From the NCBI RefSeq assembly GCF_024585165.1, contig NZ_CP029008.1, forward strand, positions 2,728,001-2,792,000: a stretch of DNA of 64,000 nt, in the 5' to 3' direction. Below the pieces are notes generated by a model. That model made no database searches, was not told where the DNA came from, and saw only the letters and a program-made list of their open reading frames with translations. Source of the stretch: Bradyrhizobium sp. WBOS07. GTDB taxonomy: Bacteria; Pseudomonadota; Alphaproteobacteria; Rhizobiales; Xanthobacteraceae. Both the position numbers and the translations under genes were made by a program. Each line of letters begins with the position of its first letter. Position 1 is the first letter of the stretch. Below, in pieces: positions 18,510-27,040 of the stretch.

Positions 18510-19790
18510 CTATCTCACCGCAAACGGCGCCTGATAAGGCCGCCCGAAGGGCACGCCGTTGATCACGGTCTGGACCGGCTTGAGATGGGCCTTGCCGTCC
18601 CTCTTGTTGTTGCGGGTGTCGACGAAGCTGACCGGCCCCTCCGCCAGCTCCATGATGGCGACGTCGCCGGGCGCACCGACTTGCAGCGTGCCGATCTTCG
18701 GCGCGCGATCGATGATCTTCGCCGGAGCAATGGTGGCCATCGCGACCACCTGCTCCAGGGTGAAGCCGAGCGTCATGAACTTGCTCATCACGTTGGGTAG
18801 GAACGGAATGCCCGGCGAATTGCCGGAGAAGACGTGGATGTCCGAGGAGATGGTGTCGGGCGCGCAGCCACCGGCGATCGCCACGTCCGCCACGGTGAAA
18901 TCGAAGCTGCCGCCGCCATGACCGACGTCGAACATGACGCCGCGCTGCTTGGCGGCGAGCGCCGCGGGCAGCAGCTTGCCGTCCTGAACGATGTTGGTGA
19001 AGACGTTGGACATGTTTGGGGCGCCCGAATAGGCGTGCGTCAGCACGTCGCCCGGCCGCAGCATGTCGAGGATCTGCGACATCAACTCCTTGGACTCGAC
19101 GCCGCCGATATGCACCATCATCTTCGCCGGCCAGCCGCACATCTCGCACGCCTGGATGGCGCGCTTCAGCGGCTCGAGCCCGTGCTTGTAGATCACGTTC
19201 TCCGACATCCGCACTTTGACCCCGAGCAGGAAATCGCGGTTCTCGGCGAGCGCCATCGCGCAGGCTTCGGTCTGGGCGACGTCGATATTGTACAGCTCGG
19301 CGGCCGGGAACGCCGACAGGCCGTTATTGGCGATGTGGACGAAGGCGTACATCCGCGCCCGCGTCTGGGCCACGATGAAGCGGCGCAGCGCCGCCAGATT
19401 GTTGACCCCGGCATCGCCCGCCGAGACGACGGTCGTCGTGGCCTGGAATTGCACCAGCTCGTCGGCGGGAATGCCGATCGCCGAGCCGTAGGGATAGACG
19501 TGACTATGCAGATCGATGAGGCCTGGCATCACCAGCTTGCCCGACGCGTCGATGCTCTTAAGCGTCCGCTCGGCCGGGATCGCTTCCTGCACGGCTTCGA
19601 TGACACCCCAGCGGATGCCGATATCGCGCCTGGCGCGCAGCGACTGGCTGGGGTCGAGCACCTCGCCGCCGCGGATCACCAGGTCGTATTTGTCGTTCGG
19701 GCCCATCGCGGCCCGCACCGGCGCGGCGAGGCCGAGGGCGGCGGCGGATGTCGAAAGTGCCAGGAAATCACGGCGTGACAACGCGGACAT
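18510..19790 (-). CDS. Tat-exported amidohydrolase (dihydroorotase/deacetylase-like)
   Basis: A 426-residue metal-dependent hydrolase with a twin-arginine leader (SRRDFLALSTSAAALGLAAP, cleavage near APVRA), so it acts in the periplasm. After a beta-sandwich strand region (YDLVIRGGEVLDP) comes the metal motif PGLIDLHSH with both His kept. Further possible ligands are in MMVHIGG and FDVGHGGG. It resembles the amidohydrolase/deacetylase branch of cyclic amidohydrolases. A GGGGGA site precedes ATG 19790. Substrate unknown. The next upstream gene on this strand encodes an MFS transporter 270 nt away. Confidence 0.87.
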   Translation of the reverse strand: MSALSRRDFLALSTSAAALGLAAPVRAAMGPNDKYDLVIRGGEVLDPSQSLRARRDIGIRWGVIEAVQEAIPAERTLKSIDASGKLVMPGLIDLHSHVYPYGSAIGIPADELVQFQATTTVVSAGDAGVNNLAALRRFIVAQTRARMYAFVHIANNGLSAFPAAELYNIDVAQTEACAMALAENRDFLLGVKVRMSENVIYKHGLEPLKRAIQACEMCGWPAKMMVHIGGVESKELMSQILDMLRPGDVLTHAYSGAPNMSNVFTNIVQDGKLLPAALAAKQRGVMFDVGHGGGSFDFTVADVAIAGGCAPDTISSDIHVFSGNSPGIPFLPNVMSKFMTLGFTLEQVVAMATIAPAKIIDRAPKIGTLQVGAPGDVAIMELAEGPVSFVDTRNNKRDGKAHLKPVQTVINGVPFGRPYQAPFAVR

Positions 19791-20062
19791 GACGGTCCCC
19801 CCTATGTTGTTGTTTGTGGCTTCGACGAGCGGCTCCGCCTCCGGCGCCAACGCAGGCATTCAGAATGAAAGGATTGGAGCTGGAGTCACGTCGTCCGGAG
19901 GGACCGATCCTACGGCTGCATGCGGGCGCTGGCGAGCTACGAAATTTCTCCGGACCCGCATGAACCTTACGTGACCGGCGTCGACTAAAGCGGTCGCAGC
20001 CGCTGGGCGGCGCGTCGTGCGCTACCAGTTCCCAACCGGACGTTCATGAGCGCCCTACTCGC

Positions 20063-21301
20063 TTACGCCGCCTTCAGCACCGGCGCCGGCGGCTGCGACG
20101 GCCTGACCAGCGCGAACGCCACCTGCACGATGCCGCCGGCAAGGCCGAGCGCCACACCGATGCGCCAGGCCATGGTGTAGGAGCCGAGCGCGTCGTAGAG
20201 CACGCCGCCGCCGTAGGCGCCGAGGAAGCTGCCGATCTGGTGGCTCATGAAGGCGAGGCCCTGGATCATCGCCTGCCAGCGCAGGCCGAACATCTCGGCG
20301 ACGGCGCCCGCGACCAGCGGGCCGACGCCCATCCACAGGAAGCCCATGATCGCGCCGAACAGCAGCGTCGAGAACGGCGTCGCCGGCAGCGTGAAGTACC
20401 AGGCGAGCGCCAGCGAGCGCAGGATATAGATGCCGCCCAGCAGTGCGAGCTTGTTCCAGCGCTGGCCGGCCCAGCCGAAGAACAGCGAACCCAGCACGTT
20501 GAAGCCGCCGATCATGCCGAGCGTCTGCGCGCTAAGCATCGGATCGAGGCCGCATATCGCCAGATAGGACGGCAGATGCGTGGTGAGGAACACGAGCTGC
20601 ATGCCGCAGACCAGATAGGCGCCGGTCATCACCACGAAGGACGCATTGCCGAACGCGGTTTTTGCCGCGGTCACCGCGCTGGCTTCGTCGATCTCGTCGG
20701 CGGCCGGCTTCGGCAGCGGCACCTGGTCGACACGCCCGGCGTACCACGCCGCCGGGATCATCAGCACGGACATGACGACGAAGCCGGCAAGGCCGACGCG
20801 CCAGCCAAAGCCCTCGTTGAGCATCTGCCCGATCGGCGCCGACAGCAGTGCGCCGAGCGAGCCCGCGCCGGAGACGATGCCGAGCACCGTCGAGCGCACC
20901 GTCGCAGGGACCGCGCGTGCCGCCACCGACATCGCGATCGCGGCCGCGGTGCAGGCCAGCGACGTCCCGATCAGCACGCCGGCGCCGATCATGATGCTGA
21001 CAAGCCCGTTCGCGGTCGCCATCAGCGCGAGGCCGACGATGTACAGCAATGCGCCGACGATCATGACTGGCCGGAAGCCGTAGCGCGCCGTCATCGCGCC
21101 GGCGAGCGGCTGCAGAAACCCCCAGGCGAGGTTCTGCACCGCCAGCGCCAGCGTGAAATCCGAGATCGAGATGTGGATATCGCGCGTCAGCGGCTGCATG
21201 AAGATGCCGAGGCTCTGCCGCAGCCCCATGCTCAGCGTCAGCATGATCGAAGCGCCGATGAGGATCGGCAAGGTCGGACGCAGGACCTGCAGCAGGGGCA
21301 T
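20063..21301 (-). CDS. MFS transporter
   Basis: A 412-residue major facilitator with about 12 hydrophobic segments. Landmarks: GLRQSLGIFMQPL in TM1, the loop motif MTARYGFRPVMIVG after TM2 and the central loop near residue 200. It is similar to the oxalate/formate- and YbfB-like carriers of alphaproteobacteria. It is divergent from a TetR gene, with a palindromic operator in the gap, which suggests an inducible exporter or importer of a small organic compound. Confidence 0.9.
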   Translation of the reverse strand: MPLLQVLRPTLPILIGASIMLTLSMGLRQSLGIFMQPLTRDIHISISDFTLALAVQNLAWGFLQPLAGAMTARYGFRPVMIVGALLYIVGLALMATANGLVSIMIGAGVLIGTSLACTAAAIAMSVAARAVPATVRSTVLGIVSGAGSLGALLSAPIGQMLNEGFGWRVGLAGFVVMSVLMIPAAWYAGRVDQVPLPKPAADEIDEASAVTAAKTAFGNASFVVMTGAYLVCGMQLVFLTTHLPSYLAICGLDPMLSAQTLGMIGGFNVLGSLFFGWAGQRWNKLALLGGIYILRSLALAWYFTLPATPFSTLLFGAIMGFLWMGVGPLVAGAVAEMFGLRWQAMIQGLAFMSHQIGSFLGAYGGGVLYDALGSYTMAWRIGVALGLAGGIVQVAFALVRPSQPPAPVLKAA

Positions 21302-21363
21302 TTTTCTTCTCCCTTTTGGGCACGGCGCAGATGCCGTCGTCCGCTTTTGCCGCTGATTTTGGT

Positions 21364-21379
21364 TACACAGACCTGTGTA
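21364..21379. promoter_or_regulatory. TetR-type operator palindrome
   Basis: TACACAG-AC-CTGTGTA, a perfect inverted repeat with 7-bp arms, midway in the gap between the MFS and TetR genes. The ACAGACCTGT core is typical of TetR/AcrR operators, so autoregulation and control of the transporter are likely. Confidence 0.7.
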
Positions 21380-21431
21380 CTTAGGCTATGATCGGCGCGT
21401 GCTGTCAAGCCAACAGGACGCATTCTGCCGC

Positions 21432-22043
21432 ATGGCTCCCCCGCCCGCCCCACAGACGATGAAAGAGCGGATCCTCGAGACCGCCGACAAGCTGTTCTAT
21501 CTGCAAGGCATTCGCGCGATCGGCGTCGACACCATCGCGGCCGAGATCGGCATCAGCAAGCGCACGCTGTACAACCACTTCCCGTCCAAGGACGCGCTGA
21601 TCGCGGCTTACCTCGAGCGCCGTTTCGTGCACGCATCCCCCTCCGACAAGCCGCCGACCGAGCAGATCCTCGCCACCTTCGATTCGCTGGAGCGGCGTTT
21701 TGCGGCGAAAAATTTTCGCGGCTGCCCGTTCGTGAACGCGGTCGCCGAGCTCGGCCCGGCCGACCGCGCCGTGAAGAAGATCGCCGTCGCCTTCAAGGAA
21801 AGCCGCCGCCTCTGGTTTCGCGACCGCCTGAGCGAGCTCGGCGTAGCGGATGCCGACGCGCTCGCGACCCAGCTCGTGCTGCTGGTCGACGGCTCCATCG
21901 CCCAGGACCTCGTGCGCGACGACCCGGCGATGGCGCGCGCGGCGAAGGAAGCGGCGAAGGTGCTGCTGCGGAATGCGGGGGTGGATGTGGGGGACGATGC
22001 ATTGAAGGCCGCGACGACGCAAGACAAACGTCCACCACACTGA
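21432..22043 (+). CDS. TetR/AcrR family transcriptional regulator
   Basis: A 203-residue TetR regulator. The N-terminal helix-turn-helix is clear (ILETADKLFYLQGIRAIGVD, then EIGISKRTLYNHFPSKDAL). The C-terminal ligand domain contains GCPFVNAVAEL and VDGSIAQDL, as in the YcdC-like/Rv1353c-type group. ATG 21432 is chosen; ATG 21459 or the upstream GTGs are possible. Divergent from the MFS gene. Confidence 0.93.
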   Translation: MAPPPAPQTMKERILETADKLFYLQGIRAIGVDTIAAEIGISKRTLYNHFPSKDALIAAYLERRFVHASPSDKPPTEQILATFDSLERRFAAKNFRGCPFVNAVAELGPADRAVKKIAVAFKESRRLWFRDRLSELGVADADALATQLVLLVDGSIAQDLVRDDPAMARAAKEAAKVLLRNAGVDVGDDALKAATTQDKRPPH

Positions 22044-22065
22044 CCACCATCGCCGCATCGGACGG

Positions 22066-22170
22066 TGTCATCACCCGCGAAGGCGGGGCATCCAGTATTC
22101 CAGAGCCGATTGTGATTGAACCGAAAGGCCGCGGCGTACTGGATTCCCCGCTTTCGCGGGGAATGACAGC
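22066..22170. repeat. CGCGAAAGCGGGGA-type inverted repeat, copy 1
   Basis: Ends resemble TGTCATCACCCGCGAAGGCGGGG and CCCCGCTTTCGCGGGGAATGACA, an imperfect inverted repeat of about 105 bp. It fills most of the 298-nt gap between the TetR and pleD genes. A second copy is at 57661-57762. Confidence 0.8.
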
Positions 22171-22341
22171 GGCGCCTGGGGGGCGTCGCGATCCAATCAA
22201 CATGCTCCTGTTTTGCCCGACACGTCAAAGGGCGCGACCAGCAGCGCAAAGGCCATTTCGGCCCCACGTAACCTATTGATCCGACTGGCGCCGGCTACTG
22301 TGCATGGGGTTGTTTTCGCAATTTTTGTGTCGCGGCGGCCC

Positions 22342-23715
22342 TCACGCCGCCTGCGACACCACGCGGTTGCGGCCGTCGTGCTTGGCGCGGTAGAGCGCGG
22401 TGTCGGCGCGCTTGAGCACGTCGGCGACCGCCTCGCCCTTCCGCTCCAGCGTGGTGAGGCCGATCGAGATCGTGACCTCGATGCGCTTGGCGCCCTTGTG
22501 GATCGCGAACGGCTCGCCCGCGATCGAGCGGCGCAGGCGCTCGGCGACCATGCCGGCGACGTGGAGATCGGTCTCCGGCATCACGATGACGAACTCCTCG
22601 CCGCCGTAACGGCAGGCAAGGTCAATGCCGCGGATCGACTTGCGCACCCGCACCGCGAATTCGCGCAGCACGTCGTCGCCGGCGTCGTGGCCGTAATTGT
22701 CGTTGATCGACTTGAAGAAGTCGATGTCCAGGATCATCAGCGCCAGCGGCTTGCCGCGGGTCGAGGCCTGCTCGGCGAGCGTCGCCAGATGGCTCTCCAT
22801 GTAGCGGCGATTGTGCAGGCCGGTGAGCGCGTCGGTGATCGCCATCTCGATCGAGTTCTGCACGTTGTCGCGCAAATGATCGGTGTAGCGGCGGCGGCGG
22901 ATCTGGGTGCGGGCGCGGGCCAGCAGCTCGGTCTTGTCGATCGGGCGCAGCAGATAGTCGTTGACGCCGATCTCGAGGCCGCGCAGCAGCCGCGTCGAGT
23001 TCTCGGGATCGGCGATCGCCAGGATCGGCACATGGCGCGTGCGCTCCAGCGAGCGCGCCTGGCTGCAGAGGCGGAGGCCGTCGAAATTGTTGAGGTCGAG
23101 CGAGACGATGAGCAGGTCGTAATTGCCCTCGGCGGCGTGGAATAGCGCTTCCGTCGGATTGGGCTCGACGTCGATGGTGTGCTCGGCGGCAAGGATCGTC
23201 GCCAGCCGCTCGTAGGAGGACTGGCGGTCGTCGACCAGGAGGATGCGGCCGCCCTTGCCGGTGTCGGCGACGGCGCTGCGCTCGGGCGCCTGCATGCCGA
23301 TCTCGAGCGAGGTGATGGCGCGCATGCGCAGCTCGTCGGTCATCATCTTCAGCCGCGTCAGCGAGCGCACGCGCGCGATCAGCACGACGTCGGAGACGGG
23401 CTTGGTCAGGAAGTCATCGGCGCCGGCCTCGAGCCCGCGATTGCGGTCGGAGGGACTGTCGAGCGCCGTGACCATGACGACGGGAATGTGATGGGTGGCA
23501 GGGTCGGACTTGAGGCGGCGGCACACCTCGAAGCCGTCCATGTCGGGCATCATCACGTCGAGCAGGATGATGTCGCATTCGGCGCGATGGCAGATCGCCA
23601 GCGCCTCGGTGCCGTTCGAGGCGGTCATCACGTCGAAATATTCGGCGGAAAGGCGGGCCTCTAGCAGCTTGACGTTGGCAGGGACGTCATCGACGACCAG
23701 GATACGCGCAGACAC
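22342..23715 (-). CDS. pleD: PleD family two-component response regulator / diguanylate cyclase
   Basis: PleD makes cyclic di-GMP when phosphorylated and controls the swarmer-to-stalked transition in alphaproteobacteria. Domains: receiver 1 (about 3-120) with phospho-acceptor D53 in IILLDVMMPD; adaptor receiver 2 (about 155-270), where the acceptor position reads S; and a GGDEF domain with active-site RYGGEEF. An inhibitory RxxD site (RGID) lies five residues before GGEEF. It starts with GTG. It follows divK by 14 nt in one operon, as in Caulobacter. Confidence 0.97.
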   Translation of the reverse strand: MSARILVVDDVPANVKLLEARLSAEYFDVMTASNGTEALAICHRAECDIILLDVMMPDMDGFEVCRRLKSDPATHHIPVVMVTALDSPSDRNRGLEAGADDFLTKPVSDVVLIARVRSLTRLKMMTDELRMRAITSLEIGMQAPERSAVADTGKGGRILLVDDRQSSYERLATILAAEHTIDVEPNPTEALFHAAEGNYDLLIVSLDLNNFDGLRLCSQARSLERTRHVPILAIADPENSTRLLRGLEIGVNDYLLRPIDKTELLARARTQIRRRRYTDHLRDNVQNSIEMAITDALTGLHNRRYMESHLATLAEQASTRGKPLALMILDIDFFKSINDNYGHDAGDDVLREFAVRVRKSIRGIDLACRYGGEEFVIVMPETDLHVAGMVAERLRRSIAGEPFAIHKGAKRIEVTISIGLTTLERKGEAVADVLKRADTALYRAKHDGRNRVVSQAA

Positions 23716-23729
23716 TGTGAACTCACTTC

Positions 23730-24095
23730 CTATCCGATAAAACGCCGGACCGTCTCAATGAATTTGCCGACCGAGATCGGCTTGGACAAATAGGCCTCGC
23801 AGCCGCCCTCGCGGATGCGTTCTTCGTCGCCCTTCATCGCGAACGCCGTGACCGCGACGACGGGAATGGCACGCAGCTCCGGATCGTCCTTGATCCAGCG
23901 CGTCACCTCGAGGCCGGAGACCTGCGGCAGCTGGATATCCATCAGCACGAGGTCGGGCCGCATCTTGCGAACGAGGTCGAGCGCCTCATAGCCGTTGCTG
24001 GTCCCGGAGGTCTGGTAGCCGTGCGCCTCCAACAGGTCGCGGAAGAGCTTCATGTTGAGCTCGTTGTCTTCCACGATCAGGACGGTCTTGGCCAT
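23730..24095 (-). CDS. divK: cell-cycle response regulator DivK
   Basis: A single-domain receiver of 121 residues that relays cell-fate signals from DivJ/PleC to DivL-CckA. It has the acidic pocket VEDNE, phospho-acceptor D53 in LVLMDIQLP, the switch Thr in AVTAF and the conserved Lys in LSKPI. The sequence is close to DivK of other Rhizobiales. First gene of the divK-pleD unit. Confidence 0.97.
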   Translation of the reverse strand: MAKTVLIVEDNELNMKLFRDLLEAHGYQTSGTSNGYEALDLVRKMRPDLVLMDIQLPQVSGLEVTRWIKDDPELRAIPVVAVTAFAMKGDEERIREGGCEAYLSKPISVGKFIETVRRFIG

Positions 24096-24285
24096 CCCGC
24101 CCTCCTGATTGGTCCGCAGGACCGATACATGTGACGCCTCAGACGCCGCTTTCCGGCGTTTCGAAAACTGGATTCAAACTAGCCTCAGATTCGCTTGAGT
24201 TTCGTTAAACCCGAGGGTCGACTTTCTGCGATGTGGTTTCCAGTTGCTTGTCTGGGGTCGGAAGACTCAGGGGCGAGACTCGGGC

Positions 24286-24645
24286 ATGATGCAAAGTAGA
24301 CACCGAAAGTTAACGGAAAGGCAAACCGTCCCCTTGAAAAAGCCTGTTCACAACCCCCGCGAAGTCGCTGAAATCGTTGCGATTCAGGCTCTGTCCTTCG
24401 TCGCGAGCGAGCCCGAGCGACTGGGCCTGTTCCTGGCCGAGACAGGGGTCGGTCCGGAGACCCTGCGCAATGCCGCCGCGGACCCCAATTTCCTGCTCAG
24501 CGTGCTCGATTTCGTGATGCGCGATGACGCCACCGTGAAGGCCTTCGCCGGCTCGGTCGAGCTGCACCCGACCAACGTTGCCGCAGCGCGGCAGGTCCTC
24601 GGCGACTCGCTCGGCGATCCCTCCTGGGAGCGCGACGTGCCGTGA
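24286..24645 (+). CDS. DUF3572 family protein
   Basis: A small protein of about 119 residues with the DUF3572 pattern: AVAIQALSFVA-like helix (here AEIVAIQALSFVASEPERL), then FLAETGVGPETLR and a C-terminal helix. All-alpha, soluble, function unknown. Its stop overlaps the dinB GTG, so the two are coupled. The start could also be ATG 24289. Divergent from divK with a 190-nt gap; no full CtrA site (TTAA-N7-TTAA) was seen there. Confidence 0.85.
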   Translation: MMQSRHRKLTERQTVPLKKPVHNPREVAEIVAIQALSFVASEPERLGLFLAETGVGPETLRNAAADPNFLLSVLDFVMRDDATVKAFAGSVELHPTNVAAARQVLGDSLGDPSWERDVP

Positions 24646-25931
24646 CCGTCCCCGACCCGGCCGGGCCCCGCTGCTTCTGCCGGGATTGTCTGGCCGATCT
24701 GGATATGGCGGTGCGACGCTGCTCGGCCTGCGGTTCCCCCCGTCTCGTCCGCCACCGCGCCCTGTCCACCCTGACCATCGCCCATATCGACTGCGACGCC
24801 TTCTACGCGACCGTCGAGAAGCGGGACAACCCCGACATTGCCGACAAGCCCGTCATCATCGGCGGTGGCAAGCGCGGCGTGGTATCGGCCGCCTGCTACA
24901 TCGCGCGCACTTATGGCGTGCGCTCGGCAATGCCGATGTTTCGGGCGCTGGAGGCCTGCCCGCATGCGACCGTGATCCCTCCCGACATGGCGAAGTACGT
25001 CCGGGTCGGCCGCGAGGTGCGCCAGGCCATGCAGGCGCTGACGCCGCTGGTCGAGCCGCTGTCGATCGACGAGGCCTTCCTCGATCTCTCCGGCACCGAG
25101 CGCGTGCACGGCATGGCCCCGGCCAAGGTGCTGGCGCGCTTTGCCCGCGAGGTCGAGCGCGACATCGGCATCTCCGTCTCGGTCGGCCTGTCCTGCAACA
25201 AGTTCCTGGCCAAGATCGCCTCCGACCTCGACAAGCCCAGAGGCTTTGCCGCGCTCGACCAGGAGGAGGCGCGCATAATGCTGGCGGACAAGCCGGTCGG
25301 CTTCATCTTCGGCGTCGGCCCCGCCACGCAGGAGCGCCTCGTGCAGCGCGGCTTCCGCGTCATCGCCGACCTGCAGAAGGCCGACGAGATCGAGCTGATG
25401 CGGCAGTTTCCCAGCGACGGCCGCAGGCTGTGGCGGCTCGCGCGCGGCATCGACGACCGCCGCGTCGAACCTGACCGGGGCGCCAAGACCATCTCCAGCG
25501 AAACCACGTTCGAGACCGACATCCGCGATTTCGCGGCGCTGGAGAGGATCCTGTGGCGGCTGTGCGAGAAGACCTCGTCGCGGCTGAAGAGCAGCGAGCT
25601 CGCCGGCTCGACCGTCACGCTGAAACTGAAGACCGCCGACTTTCGTCAGCGAACGCGCTCGCAGTCGATCGCCGCCCCGACGCAGCTGGCCGCGAAGATC
25701 TTCTCGATCTGCCGCGAGATGCTGGCGAAGGAGATCGACGGCACCGCTTTCCGCCTGATGGGCGCCGGTGTCAGCGCGCTGCGCGAGGGCTCGCCCGCCG
25801 GCGACACCGACATGCTCGACCGCCGCGCCGCCCATGCCGAGCGCGCGGTGGACAGCCTGCGCAAGAAGTTCGGCAGCGCCGCGGTGATCCGCGGCATCGC
25901 CTATGAGGGCCCGGAGAAGGCGCCGGAGTGA
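24642..25931 (+). CDS. dinB: DNA polymerase IV with N-terminal zinc-ribbon-like extension
   Basis: A Y-family translesion polymerase (429 residues). Catalytic Asp/Glu lie in AHIDCDAFYA and LSIDEAFLDLSG; the little-finger domain follows residue ~290. The first ~40 residues are an extension with two Cys pairs (CFCRDC and CSACGS), a likely zinc ribbon not found in E. coli DinB. No C-terminal clamp motif was assigned. The GTG start overlaps the DUF3572 stop, and the stop overlaps the next gene's ATG. Confidence 0.96.
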   Translation: MTVPDPAGPRCFCRDCLADLDMAVRRCSACGSPRLVRHRALSTLTIAHIDCDAFYATVEKRDNPDIADKPVIIGGGKRGVVSAACYIARTYGVRSAMPMFRALEACPHATVIPPDMAKYVRVGREVRQAMQALTPLVEPLSIDEAFLDLSGTERVHGMAPAKVLARFAREVERDIGISVSVGLSCNKFLAKIASDLDKPRGFAALDQEEARIMLADKPVGFIFGVGPATQERLVQRGFRVIADLQKADEIELMRQFPSDGRRLWRLARGIDDRRVEPDRGAKTISSETTFETDIRDFAALERILWRLCEKTSSRLKSSELAGSTVTLKLKTADFRQRTRSQSIAAPTQLAAKIFSICREMLAKEIDGTAFRLMGAGVSALREGSPAGDTDMLDRRAAHAERAVDSLRKKFGSAAVIRGIAYEGPEKAPE

Positions 25932-26338
25932 TGACGGCTGAACGCGATCTACAAGTGCTGCTGCGAGGCATGAAGCCGGAGCTGCGGCCGGGCATCTTCG
26001 TGTTCTGCACGATCCCGGCAAATGAGCGCATTCCGGCGGCGATCAGCCCCCTGCTGACGTTTCGCGAGCAGGAAGGCACAACGCTGGTGATCCCTCGTGA
26101 AGACGCTGAAGCCGCGGGACTGCGCTATGCGTTCGCTTCGCGCCTGATCACCCTGACGGTTCACTCCGCGCTCGACGCTGTCGGCTTCCTGGCGGCGATC
26201 ACGGCGCGCCTCGCCGAAGCCGGCATCAGCGTGAATGCCGTTTCGGCGTTCCATCATGACCATCTCTTCGTGCCCGTTGACAGGGCGGACGAAGCGATGG
26301 CGCTGCTGCTAGAGCTGTCTGCGGCGATGCGCTCGTAG
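25931..26338 (+). CDS. ACT domain-containing protein (DUF2241-like)
   Basis: A 135-residue protein. The N-terminal half (FVFCTIP, FREQEGTTLVIP) and the C-terminal ACT-like half (LITLTVHSALDAVGFLAAI, GISVNAVSAFHHDHLFVP) match the small ACT/DUF2241 proteins. ACT domains bind small ligands, often amino acids; the ligand here is unknown. ATG 25931 overlaps the dinB stop. Last gene of the DUF3572-dinB unit; its stop lies in a palindromic repeat. Confidence 0.88.
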   Translation: MTAERDLQVLLRGMKPELRPGIFVFCTIPANERIPAAISPLLTFREQEGTTLVIPREDAEAAGLRYAFASRLITLTVHSALDAVGFLAAITARLAEAGISVNAVSAFHHDHLFVPVDRADEAMALLLELSAAMRS

Positions 26339-26421
26339 CCCGCATGGAGCGCAGCGCAATCCGGGGCAGTGCGTCCTAAGTGGCAGGTTTCCCGGATTAC
26401 GCTGCGCTCCATCCGGGCTAC
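26335..26421. repeat. 87-bp palindromic repeat between convergent genes
   Basis: The ends form an imperfect 31-bp inverted repeat: GTAGCCCGCATGGAGCGCAG at the left, and at the right CTGCGCTCCATCCGGGCTAC. It overlaps the stop of the ACT gene and ends 6 nt before the RidA stop, so it may also end transcription from both sides. Confidence 0.8.
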
Positions 26422-26426
26422 GAAAA

Positions 26427-26828
26427 TCAATCCGCGACTGCAATCGCCTCGATCTCGATCAGCCATTCCGGCGCGGCGAGCGCGGAGACGCCGACAAGCG
26501 TGGACGCCGGTGGCTCCATGCCTTCGAAGAAGGCCGAGCGGGCCTTGCCGATGATCGGCCGCAGCTCCGGCTTGTAGTTCACGACGAAGGTCGTGATCTT
26601 GACGATGTTGGAATAGCTCGCGCCGGCCGCCTTCAACGCGTGGCCGAGGTTCTGCATCACCTGCGTGGTCTGTGCGGCGATATCCCCCTCGCCGACGATC
26701 CGTCCCTCCTCGTCCACCGAGACCTGGCCCGAGATGTAGATGGTGCGCGCGCCTGAGGCGGTGACGACGTGGGAATAAGCGGGATTGTGATGCAGGCCGC
26801 TGGGGCGGAGATGGTCGAGCTTGGGCAT
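26427..26828 (-). CDS. RidA family protein
   Basis: A trimeric Rid-family protein (133 residues), expected to deaminate reactive enamine/imine intermediates in the cytoplasm. Family features are IYISGQVSVDEEG, QTTQVMQNLGHALKAAG and the C-terminal EIEAIAVAD. The archetypal RidA Arg in the IPGxR-type segment is not obvious; the corresponding stretch reads PPASTLVGVSALA, with no Arg. It is therefore probably of a Rid2-7 type rather than true RidA. Confidence 0.9.
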   Translation of the reverse strand: MPKLDHLRPSGLHHNPAYSHVVTASGARTIYISGQVSVDEEGRIVGEGDIAAQTTQVMQNLGHALKAAGASYSNIVKITTFVVNYKPELRPIIGKARSAFFEGMEPPASTLVGVSALAAPEWLIEIEAIAVAD

Positions 26829-26917
26829 GGTGCTTGCCTCCCTGAGGTTTCTGGTTGGAAGGAGCGTAGCTGGGGAGTGTGACGAGAGCTAGTCTGCCAC
26901 TGCGAAGATTGGTCGCG

Positions 26918-27009
26918 TAGGGTGGGCAAAGCGAAGCGTGCCCACGATTTTGCCCATCGCTGAAAGGTGGTGGGCACTGCGCGCGAAGTGCGCGCCTTTG
27001 CCCACCCTA
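26918..27009. repeat. 92-bp element with 14-bp perfect terminal inverted repeats
   Basis: TAGGGTGGGCAAAG at 26918-26931 and its exact reverse complement at 26996-27009. Internal GTGCCCAC and GTGGGCAC give further pairing. A related fragment (AGGGTGGGCAAAGGCG...GTGCCCAC) is near 58133-58172. Confidence 0.85.
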
Positions 27010-27040
27010 AGGCACTGGTCGCGCAGGATGAGCTCTGCCC

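Noticed and set aside
18510..19790. True dihydroorotase replacing the inactive PyrC'
   Set aside because: It keeps the HxH motif, but the Tat leader sends it to the periplasm, so it cannot serve cytoplasmic pyrimidine synthesis.
24096..24285. CtrA-type site (TTAA-N7-TTAA) upstream of divK
   Set aside because: Only single TTAA boxes are present at wrong spacing.
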